DNA from: Lacihabitans sp. CCS-44
Lineage (GTDB): Bacteria > Bacteroidota > Bacteroidia > Cytophagales > Spirosomataceae
Reading direction: 5' to 3'
Assembly (NCBI RefSeq): GCF_024343735.1
Contig: NZ_RJUE01000052.1
Location: forward strand, 1 to 64,000
Length of the DNA stretch: 64,000 bases
The translations under genes and the position numbers were made by a program. Positions within the stretch are counted from its first letter, which is position 1, and each line of letters opens with the position of its first letter. Below are positions 53,196 to 59,933 of the stretch, in pieces. The notes beneath the pieces are model-generated. The model had not been told where the DNA came from, did not search any database, and was given only the letters and a program-made list of their open reading frames with translations.

Positions 53196-54452
53196 TTATT
53201 CCGTGTAGGTTAGCACTACTTTTATAGGTCTGCTAAGTATATTGCCGCTATTTGTCGGGTTGTTGTACACCCTTATGTTTACAGAGTTGATTTCTGTATC
53301 AAACTGGCGTTCAGTAAAATGCAGGTGATTGCTTTTTACCCATACTCCACCTCCTACAACTTCCACCAATACTGTGTAATCAATTATCTTGGAGGCAGTT
53401 AGTCCATGTGGGAAACTAGAATCGCCACCTTCCAAAGCCGACGTGGTGCTGGTAATTGTCTTCATTTTTATTTTGGGTGCCGAGGTTTCACTTCCCAATT
53501 TTGTGTAACCTGCCACTTCAACATTTCCATTGCCTTTCAGGTCTAGAATGGGCGTGGTTCCGTTATAATCAAAGGAAAGAAAGTTATTGGCAGCAGTGCC
53601 GCTGTTCAAATTAAAGTATTGTCCAAAATATCTACTTCCCGTTACGTTGGTCATTTTTATCATTCCGTTGTTGGCATCCACGGCAGTTATTAGATTAATA
53701 TGTGGTTTTACGAAACCGTCCTCTGTATCATGGAATATCTGAAACCTGGCGGTAGGAGCACCACCGAGAAAACTATTAATGCCAACATTTCCAGTTGGAG
53801 TAATATTTACCACTGGGGCATTATTTGCTCCTAAAAAGAGCTGCGTATTTTCTTTGTTCATCACCCTAGCGGCGTTGGGGTGTAAGAAGTCAGTATTTGA
53901 TAAAATTTGCAACTCCAGGCCATCTCCATCAAGACTTTCGGTATTTACAGAGGTTAACTTAATGTTGGCCATGGTTCCACTGTTATTTTCATGAACATGT
54001 AGGTTTTTTGTTTCGGTATGAATTCCAACGCCCACTTTTCCAAAAGGATTCAAAACTAGAGAGGGATGGGCAGAAGATCCGTAGGCAAATAGCATATAAT
54101 CATCAGAAATGCCAGTATCGAAAACATCCCCCTGAATATCCCAATAACGATTATTTGGAGGTGTTGAGGCTGAGCCTATCATTCTAATTCTTGGATAATT
54201 GCCCCCTGTTTCTTTAATCAATAAATGCACTTTAGAGTCTGTATTACCTACTCCTGCAATTTCATGAAAAGCGGAAAAATTTGTAACGGCTACACTTTTT
54301 GCTCCTAATCCTCTCTGGGTAGAGATTTTAGATTCAGATAGAGATTCGGTGTTTGTATTTGGAGAAACAGTTGAAGTGGCCTCCTTGCTTTGCTGCGAGA
54401 AAACAGGCATGGAGAATGAAAGGACGAGCAATGAATAAATAATTTTTTTCAT
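53196..54452 (-). CDS. Secreted fibre-like protein
   Basis: A 418-residue secreted protein; ATG 54452 gives a clean signal peptide (MKKIIYSLLVLSFSMPVFSQ). The body is beta-rich with repeated GKVGVGIHTETKNLHVHENN-like units (shown shortened: GKVGVGIHTETKNLHV; GNVGINSFLGGAPTARFQI; GNVEVAGYTKLG), the pattern of tail-fibre-like proteins common in Bacteroidota. No peptidase S74 signature and no type IX tail is evident. It heads a unit with a LytTR gene. Two different palindromes lie upstream (54508-54523 and 54655-54672). Confidence 0.78.
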   Translation of the reverse strand: MKKIIYSLLVLSFSMPVFSQQSKEATSTVSPNTNTESLSESKISTQRGLGAKSVAVTNFSAFHEIAGVGNTDSKVHLLIKETGGNYPRIRMIGSASTPPNNRYWDIQGDVFDTGISDDYMLFAYGSSAHPSLVLNPFGKVGVGIHTETKNLHVHENNSGTMANIKLTSVNTESLDGDGLELQILSNTDFLHPNAARVMNKENTQLFLGANNAPVVNITPTGNVGINSFLGGAPTARFQIFHDTEDGFVKPHINLITAVDANNGMIKMTNVTGSRYFGQYFNLNSGTAANNFLSFDYNGTTPILDLKGNGNVEVAGYTKLGSETSAPKIKMKTITSTTSALEGGDSSFPHGLTASKIIDYTVLVEVVGGGVWVKSNHLHFTERQFDTEINSVNIRVYNNPTNSGNILSRPIKVVLTYTE

Positions 54453-54507
54453 GATACTTAAAAGTTTATTGTAGTACAATACTGATGTTTACTTATCTAA
54501 TACACAA

Positions 54508-54523
54508 TGACTGATATCTATCA
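54508..54523. promoter_or_regulatory. Palindrome upstream of the fibre-like gene
   Basis: TGACTGATATCTATCA agrees at 14 of 16 positions with the centre of the palindrome at 51903-51918. It lies 56-71 bases upstream of ATG 54452 (- strand). Confidence 0.6.
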
Positions 54524-54654
54524 GATAATCAGGGCTTTAATATTTACAATATTCATTTTTTCTGTAGAGAAATGATTCGAGTCTAGCAATGACAAACCCT
54601 ATTAACAGATGAATAATTATGTCTCAAATTTCCGTCAAAAAAAAACGCCTGTCA

Positions 54655-54672
54655 ATTACATGATGATGTAAT
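54655..54672. promoter_or_regulatory. Operator-like site A (ATTACAT/ATGTAAT)
   Basis: ATTACAT-GATG-ATGTAAT, perfect 7-base arms, about 200 bases upstream of the fibre-like gene. It shares GTCAATTACATGA with the copy at 58096-58113. Confidence 0.6.
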
Positions 54673-54700
54673 GGCCTAGAAATAAATAGCTTGTAGAAAT

Positions 54701-54740
54701 AAAAAAACTCAAATTTCCTTTTTAAGAAAAATGAGTTTTT
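54701..54740 (-). terminator. Terminator of the response regulator gene
   Basis: AAAAACTCA and TGAGTTTTT arms with further inner pairing; T-tract on the - strand, 26 bases beyond the stop. Confidence 0.85.
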
Positions 54741-54765
54741 ACTAGAAGGAAGAAAATATTTTGGA

Positions 54766-55398
54766 TCAAATAATTTTTTCGAGAATGGCCTTGGCCACTG
54801 CTTCGGTCTGGGAATGTACGTGCAGTTTTTCGTAAATATGCTTTATATGGGCTCTTACAGTGTCTATTCCAGTTCCTATTTGGCCGGCAATCATTTTGTA
54901 GCTCAGGCCTTTCACAAGATTCTCCAGCACTTCCTTCTCTCTTTTAGTGAGCTGATAGTCATGCATTTGTACATCTTTGGCAGACATAAACTCTAATACT
55001 TTCCTGGCTATGGAAGCCGTCATGGGCACGCCACCCTGATGCACGTTTAGTATGGCGTCTACAATTTGCCCGGGTGGAGTTGACTTTAGAAGATAGCCGT
55101 TAGCTCCAAGCTGCAAGGCCTCAAAAATATACTCTTTGCTGTCAAACACAGTCAACATTACTATCTGAATATCTTTTGAATATTTCCTAACAGCCTGAAT
55201 ACCCACAAATCCGTTGGCTATGGGCATATCTATATCCATCAGTATTACTTCCGGACGATGCATTTGTATTTGATTATCAATATCTTGGCAGTTTTCGTAG
55301 GCTCCAAGTAACTCCACATCTGGCGTACTCTCTAGCAGAAACGACAAGCCAGATCTTAGTTTCTCGTTGTCCTCAAATAGCATTAATTTGATAGGCAT
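54766..55398 (-). CDS. NarL/FixJ-type response regulator
   Basis: A 210-residue two-component response regulator. The receiver domain has the phosphoacceptor Asp55 (VILMDIDMP), acidic pocket FEDN and switch Thr/Lys (LTVFD, LLKSTPPG). The C-terminal LuxR HTH holds LTKREKEVLENLVKGLSY and DTVRAHIKHIYEKL. The upstream gene (58 bases away, same strand) encodes its likely sensor kinase. An operator-like site lies 45-62 bases ahead of its ATG, as do related sites ahead of two neighbouring units, so it may regulate itself and the local surface genes. Confidence 0.94.
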   Translation of the reverse strand: MPIKLMLFEDNEKLRSGLSFLLESTPDVELLGAYENCQDIDNQIQMHRPEVILMDIDMPIANGFVGIQAVRKYSKDIQIVMLTVFDSKEYIFEALQLGANGYLLKSTPPGQIVDAILNVHQGGVPMTASIARKVLEFMSAKDVQMHDYQLTKREKEVLENLVKGLSYKMIAGQIGTGIDTVRAHIKHIYEKLHVHSQTEAVAKAILEKII

Positions 55399-55442
55399 GG
55401 CGTTTTTTATTGCAATTTTACAGATATTTTTTCAATTCGGCT

Positions 55443-55460
55443 ATTACACGATGATGTTAT
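55443..55460. promoter_or_regulatory. Operator-like site B
   Basis: ATTACACGATGATGTTAT, a two-mismatch version of the ATTACAT-GATG-ATGTAAT dyad, 45-62 bases upstream of the response regulator start; it overlaps the end of the kinase gene. A near-consensus -7 box (TAAAATTG on - strand, 55413-55420) lies between it and the ATG. Confidence 0.6.
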
Positions 55461-56527
55461 ACGGGTAGACTTAACATTATCGCTGTACCTTCATTTTTAG
55501 TAGAATTTATGGTCAATTTCCCGTTCAATAGGCTTGCTCTTTTCGACATATTGACAATTCCGTTTCCTTTACCTTTGGTTTCTATGTCAAATCCAATGCC
55601 ATCATCTGTCATTTGTAATTCTAGGTGTTGCTCTGCTCTTAATATACTAACCGAAACATGCCTTGCCTGAGAATACTTAGCCGCATTGTTTACGGCCTCT
55701 TTAAAAATCATATAGAAATCATAATATTTATGTGATGCCCACTGAATATTTTCGAGGCTTTTACTCGTTATCAGTTCATAATCAATATCTTTGGGCTCTA
55801 GCACTTTACCTAAAAACTCGTTCATTCTGACCGTCAGTTGTTCAAAATTATCGTTCAGTGTTTTGTTCGTCCATACAATATCGCTCATATTGTCCAAGGT
55901 TTCCTGGGCATTTTCAGATATTTGGCTCAAGAGTTTCTTTGTCTTCTCAGGAGCTTTCTCTAGGTTGTTTTGTGCAGCTTGGGTTAAAATAGCGATGCTA
56001 CTGAGGGTTGAGCCGACATCGTCGTGTAGATCACGAGCTATTTTGTCTTGCACTTTGTGGGTTTTCATTTTTTGCCTAAAACGATACAGGAAAAACAAAT
56101 AAAAAATTAAGCCAATGACCGTAAAAATATAGACCATAATGGATGGGATAAACCACCATTTTTGCCAAAAAGCCGCCTTAATCTTAAATTTAATAGAAGT
56201 TTGGGCATTCGTATTTTGGTTTTTTACATGAAAAACATAATTACCACCGTACAAATTTGAATAGCTCATGAACCCTTCAGAGCCGACTGAGATCCAATTG
56301 ATATTATCCGAGCCTTCAAGTTTGATAACAAAGTTTGGTGTTTTTTTTCCAGAGGAATCGCTGAAATTGATACCTATATGTTGTGGTTTATAGTCTAAAA
56401 CAATGGGCTTTGAGCAGTCATAAACGGTGCTGTCATCAAATACTTGAAACCGGGTAATTTGTATATTTGGCTGAGAAAAGCCATAAATGTAAGACAGTAA
56501 AAGACATACAAAAATTTGGAATTTCAT
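55457..56527 (-). CDS. Sensor histidine kinase (HisKA_3, Y_Y_Y-type sensor)
   Basis: A 356-residue membrane kinase. Signal sequence (1-18), a periplasmic Y_Y_Y-like beta domain (20-120, ending GGNYVFHVKNQN), one membrane helix (about 126-148), then the HisKA_3 dimerisation helix with His168 in ARDLHDDVGSTLSS and a HATPase_c domain (EAVNNAAKYSQA, DDGIGFD, GNGIVNM). It lacks the beta-propeller that usually precedes Y_Y_Y domains, so the sensor is unusually short. It is the natural partner of the NarL-type regulator downstream. The membrane gene upstream is 40 bases away. Confidence 0.93.
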   Translation of the reverse strand: MKFQIFVCLLLSYIYGFSQPNIQITRFQVFDDSTVYDCSKPIVLDYKPQHIGINFSDSSGKKTPNFVIKLEGSDNINWISVGSEGFMSYSNLYGGNYVFHVKNQNTNAQTSIKFKIKAAFWQKWWFIPSIMVYIFTVIGLIFYLFFLYRFRQKMKTHKVQDKIARDLHDDVGSTLSSIAILTQAAQNNLEKAPEKTKKLLSQISENAQETLDNMSDIVWTNKTLNDNFEQLTVRMNEFLGKVLEPKDIDYELITSKSLENIQWASHKYYDFYMIFKEAVNNAAKYSQARHVSVSILRAEQHLELQMTDDGIGFDIETKGKGNGIVNMSKRASLLNGKLTINSTKNEGTAIMLSLPV

Positions 56528-56567
56528 TAAGGTTAGTCTAAGTGTCTAGTAAATTATACAAATGGCT

Positions 56568-57221
56568 CTAAACCACCAAACTTGCATGATATTTTTTGGT
56601 TTTCCAAAACCCAACACACAGCAAAGCTATTTTTATAAATCCAAAAACTGGCGTAATGTAATCCCAAAGAATAAAGAAAAATTGGCGATTGACCGCATAA
56701 AGCCACCCATTGGCCACAGCCAGCAAAAAGTCAAATATTACATATATGAGTGTTCCCAAAACAATCCAAAATAGAGGGTAATTTCGCAAGGACTCTACTT
56801 TATCATCTTTGAGGATTTGGCTCAAAGTGATTATCAAAAAGACCGTCATCAACAAATCAGAAACACCAAACAGGTACTGGTTCATGTAAATTCCGTGAAC
56901 GGCAATATCTACACAAATACCTGACAAATAAACAATTAAAGAGGAAACAACTAATCTTTTGTTCCAAACAGAATTAAAAATATAGATAAAGAAGAAGGTT
57001 CTGAAAATAAAATTTGTGGCGGCATTGATATAAATCATAAAGTGATTGTTGATACCTTTTTCTCCCAATTTTATAGAAACCAATCCATAAATACTGGCAA
57101 TAATCATCCCGCCCAAATACCACAGAAGGCCTTTTTCGAGGTATTTTAGATGAAGCAGAGCAATCAAAATAGGCAAGAACTCGGCGTAGGAGGATATTTG
57201 ATACAGCCAGTCGCTCATCAT
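56568..57221 (-). CDS. Multi-pass membrane protein, unknown
   Basis: A 217-residue inner-membrane protein with about seven hydrophobic segments (near residues 8-24, 31-48, 62-82, 90-107, 118-138, 149-170, 185-206). No motif is recognised; a short Asp-Val loop (SQILKDDKVESLRNYP) is the main soluble part. Its ATG overlaps the upstream gene stop by 4 bases (ATGA), so it is translationally coupled to the exported protein before it, and it lies 40 bases ahead of the kinase gene. It may take part in signal input to the kinase; that is inference from order alone. Confidence 0.72.
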   Translation of the reverse strand: MMSDWLYQISSYAEFLPILIALLHLKYLEKGLLWYLGGMIIASIYGLVSIKLGEKGINNHFMIYINAATNFIFRTFFFIYIFNSVWNKRLVVSSLIVYLSGICVDIAVHGIYMNQYLFGVSDLLMTVFLIITLSQILKDDKVESLRNYPLFWIVLGTLIYVIFDFLLAVANGWLYAVNRQFFFILWDYITPVFGFIKIALLCVGFWKTKKYHASLVV

Positions 57222-58045
57222 TGTCTACAATAAGTTGGACACGGACGAGATCCGCCCATTTTTGTTAGCGTTTTTCTCATCGGTTCAAAAACATTGTCAT
57301 GCAATGCTGTGCCCAGAAACTCTACTGATTTGTTCGTTTTTATGGCTCTGATTAGCAGTACTTTGTTTTTATCTCTCGTAACCCGAACTTCAATTTCCAA
57401 AGAAGCGATATCATTTTTGACTAATCCAGATTCCGAAACCAACTTTCGAAATATTAGATTTCTTCCAATATAATATCCTCTAATACCTGCTTTATTAGTC
57501 AGTTTTAACAAATCCTTTTCATTTTTTGAAGTAAATGGACTTAACCTATTGAACTGTGCTTTTTCGGTAGAGTTTAAAGTCAAAAAAGATTTATCGATGT
57601 TCTTATATCCAACATTTTCTACCAATTCGCCAACCCTAAAAATGTTTAAATCTGTTTTTTCAGTTCCGAATTCTATCATCAGACCCGATATCCCATTTTC
57701 TCCCGCGAAGTTAGGATCATACAGAAATTTCGTGAGTTTATCTTTTGTAATTCTGAATGTCGCATCATAAGTAGTAACATCCAAAACATCTCTCTCTATA
57801 TTACCTCCGAAGTCCAAACCGTTGTTTTTGCTTGAAAAGAGGTTTTCTACATCTGAATCCAGCTTGATTTGTTTTGCCACATAATCGTCATAAACAGATA
57901 GGTTCACGCGTTTATTAGCAGGATTAACAACTTTATTTTGATCTTTTACCTTCTGTGCCAAGCCGTCAAAACTCACTATTAGCGTGAGCAAAGTGATACA
58001 AAAACTTAATACGATTGCATGTTTTTTGTTAATTTTTATGGTCAT
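57218..58045 (-). CDS. Exported protein with C-terminal cysteine pair, unknown
   Basis: A 275-residue exported protein. The signal peptide runs to about residue 31 (VLSFCITLLTLIVSFDGLAQ). The mature part alternates short strands and charged helices and has no recognised family. It ends in RPCPTYCRQ, a Cys-x3-Cys pair that could form a disulfide or bind metal. It is first in the - strand series with the membrane protein, kinase and regulator genes. An operator-like dyad lies 51-68 bases upstream of its ATG. Function unknown. Confidence 0.72.
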   Translation of the reverse strand: MTIKINKKHAIVLSFCITLLTLIVSFDGLAQKVKDQNKVVNPANKRVNLSVYDDYVAKQIKLDSDVENLFSSKNNGLDFGGNIERDVLDVTTYDATFRITKDKLTKFLYDPNFAGENGISGLMIEFGTEKTDLNIFRVGELVENVGYKNIDKSFLTLNSTEKAQFNRLSPFTSKNEKDLLKLTNKAGIRGYYIGRNLIFRKLVSESGLVKNDIASLEIEVRVTRDKNKVLLIRAIKTNKSVEFLGTALHDNVFEPMRKTLTKMGGSRPCPTYCRQ

Positions 58046-58095
58046 TTTTAGTTTTATTTATGGATCAAAATTCGAGTTTTAATCATTAATAGTCA

Positions 58096-58113
58096 ATTAC
58101 ATGAATATGTAAG
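58096..58113. promoter_or_regulatory. Operator-like site C
   Basis: ATTACATGAATATGTAAG, with half-sites ATTACAT and ATGTAA(G), 51-68 bases upstream of the exported-protein gene. It shares 13 bases in a row with site A. Confidence 0.6.
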
Positions 58114-58224
58114 TCTTTACAATTTATAAAATCGAAATTCAAGAAAAAAAACCAAATTTCCTATTTATTCAAAATATGCATGCTGAGGTTTCAGATTCTT
58201 GCCTTATCATTTTAAAAAAATCCT

Positions 58225-58232
58225 TACTTTTG
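58225..58232 (+). promoter_or_regulatory. -7 box of dapA
   Basis: TACTTTTG fits TAnnTTTG; TTG at 58199-58201 lies 23 bases upstream. The predicted leader before ATG 58251 is about 12 bases. Confidence 0.55.
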
Positions 58233-58250
58233 CAAAAAAAGATATACGAG

Positions 58251-59138
58251 ATGGAACATCGCCTTAAAGGAGTTGGGGTGGCATTGATAACCCCGTTTAA
58301 TGAAGACAATACAGTTGATTTCGCTGGTTTAAAGAAACTTATCGATTTTAACGCTGAAAATGGCACGGATTATTTGGTGGTAAATGGCACAACTGGCGAG
58401 TCTGCCACAACCACAAACGAGGAAAAACACGCCATTCTAGATTTTGTAAAAAAGAATAATTCCAGGCATTTACCGATAGTGTATGGCATAGGCTCAAACA
58501 ATACCGCCGAGGTTATCAATAAGCTCCAAACAACGGATTTGACTGGTGTGGATGCTATTTTGTCGGTTTGTCCTTACTATGTAAAACCTTCTCAGGCCGG
58601 TATTATCGCACATTTTACGGCCATTGCCGAGGCATCACCACTTCCTATTATACTATACAATGTACCCGGCAGAACCGTAACGTCTATGCAGGTAAGCACT
58701 GTGATGGAACTCTCACAGCACCCCAACATAATTGGCCTCAAAGACGCTTCGTGTAGCATGGAAATTGCCTTGGAGCTTTCTAAAAAACTACCTGCAGAAT
58801 TTCTGTTGGTTTCAGGAGATGACAATCTCGTAACTCCGCAAATCAGCTTAGGCTACAGAGGCGTTATTTCGGTTATAGCCAACGGTTTTCCTAAAGAATT
58901 CGCTGAAATGGTTCATTCGGCCTTGGATGGTGATTTCAAAAAAGCGTCGAAAATACAAGAACGTTTTCTGGATTTTGATACACTCCTTTATGTCGAGTCC
59001 AATCCGGTAGGTATAAAAATGGTCTGCGAAATTCGTGGAATCTGCGACGGAAGGGTAAGACTACCTTTGGTGAAAGCCACTGATGGATTGAAAGCTCAAC
59101 TCATAGATTCTATGAAAAAAGAAGGTTTCTTAAATTGA
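58251..59138 (+). CDS. dapA: 4-hydroxy-tetrahydrodipicolinate synthase
   Basis: Condenses pyruvate and aspartate semialdehyde at the entry to lysine and diaminopimelate synthesis. The 295-residue TIM-barrel protein has the Schiff-base Lys164 (GLKDAS), Tyr136 (ILYNVPGRT) and the GTTGES loop (46-51). I chose ATG 58251 (MEHRLKGVGVALITPF); the upstream frame overlaps the -7 box and adds 25 unrelated residues. Its stop shares one base with the start of the PAP2 gene (TGATG), so the two are coupled. Confidence 0.96.
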   Translation: MEHRLKGVGVALITPFNEDNTVDFAGLKKLIDFNAENGTDYLVVNGTTGESATTTNEEKHAILDFVKKNNSRHLPIVYGIGSNNTAEVINKLQTTDLTGVDAILSVCPYYVKPSQAGIIAHFTAIAEASPLPIILYNVPGRTVTSMQVSTVMELSQHPNIIGLKDASCSMEIALELSKKLPAEFLLVSGDDNLVTPQISLGYRGVISVIANGFPKEFAEMVHSALDGDFKKASKIQERFLDFDTLLYVESNPVGIKMVCEIRGICDGRVRLPLVKATDGLKAQLIDSMKKEGFLN

Positions 59139-59755
59139 TGAAGTTAATGTTTATCTTTCTTTTTTGTATTTCTGGCCAGATTTTCGGTCAGAATATCGAT
59201 ATAAATATTCTGAAAGATATAAACCTAAACAGGTACAGCGGTGCTGATGCTTCAATGCAGTTTTTGACCAATACCTCAGACGTGGTGGCTGTAGGTACTC
59301 CTTTGGCTCTATTAGCAGTGGGTTTTATAAAAAACGATGCAGCCTATAAAAAAGAGGGCATAAATGCTGCTGTAGCCGTTATAGGCACCTACGGCGTGGG
59401 TTATATTCTCAAGAAATCGATCAATCGGAATCGGCCGTACGTAACTTATCCCTTTTTGCAAAACTATAAAATCGAAAACGACAGCTCTTTTCCTTCCGGA
59501 AGTACTTCTGTTGCCTTTTCAGCAGCCACCTCATTGTCTTTGAGTCATCCAAAATGGTACGTGATAGCTCCAGCGGCCCTTTATGCCACCGGAGTGGGTT
59601 ATTCTAGGTTACATTTGGGTGTACATTATCCTTCGGATGTTTTGGCTGGTGCAGTATTGGGAGCTGGTTCGGCCTTTGTGTCAAGACAGCTAAACAAAAT
59701 CTTGGTGAACGAGTTTAGAAAAAGAAAGGTGAAAAATCAACTTTCTAACAAATAA
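59138..59755 (+). CDS. Exported PAP2-superfamily phosphatase with PSGS in motif 2
   Basis: A 205-residue acid-phosphatase-like protein. Signal peptide 1-18 (MKLMFIFLFCISGQIFGQ). Motif 1 K-x6-RP is Lys92-Arg99-Pro100, motif 3 S-R-x5-H-x3-D is Ser156, Arg157, His163 (nucleophile) and Asp167. Motif 2, normally PSGH, reads PSGS at 119-122. That His normally protonates the leaving group, so activity may be altered or supplied otherwise. It could act on lipid phosphates such as undecaprenyl diphosphate. It is coupled to dapA. Confidence 0.88.
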   Translation: MKLMFIFLFCISGQIFGQNIDINILKDINLNRYSGADASMQFLTNTSDVVAVGTPLALLAVGFIKNDAAYKKEGINAAVAVIGTYGVGYILKKSINRNRPYVTYPFLQNYKIENDSSFPSGSTSVAFSAATSLSLSHPKWYVIAPAALYATGVGYSRLHLGVHYPSDVLAGAVLGAGSAFVSRQLNKILVNEFRKRKVKNQLSNK

Positions 59756-59774
59756 TCTTGTTGATATTATAAAT

Positions 59775-59912
59775 ATGGTTAAAAGAGATAAAATAGTAGC
59801 ATATCTAAAAAAGCTCGGTTGGGCTGGTTTTTTCTTTTTCTTGATAAAAGGGCTAACCCTATATGTGCTGCTACCGTATCTTATAACCAAGGGTTTAATA
59901 AACTGTGAATAA
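59775..59912 (+). CDS. 45-residue membrane microprotein
   Basis: A 45-codon frame with a basic start (MVKRDKIVAYLKKLGWAG) and one strongly hydrophobic segment (FFFFLIKGLTLYVLLPYLI cut to FFFFLIKGLTLYVLLPY). The LKKLGWAGFFFFLIKG block has the feel of small Bacteroidota proteins that I recall as widespread and unnamed; this recollection was not checked. It lies 19 bases after the PAP2 gene and 21 before the copper ATPase gene on the same strand, so it fits inside an operon. Function unknown. Confidence 0.6.
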   Translation: MVKRDKIVAYLKKLGWAGFFFFLIKGLTLYVLLPYLITKGLINCE

Positions 59913-59933
59913 AAGCCTTACGGGCTTTGAAAT

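Noticed and set aside
50237-54452. Prophage tail region
   Set aside because: The two fibre-like proteins have their own signal peptides and lie among regulators; no capsid, terminase, lysis or integrase genes are near.
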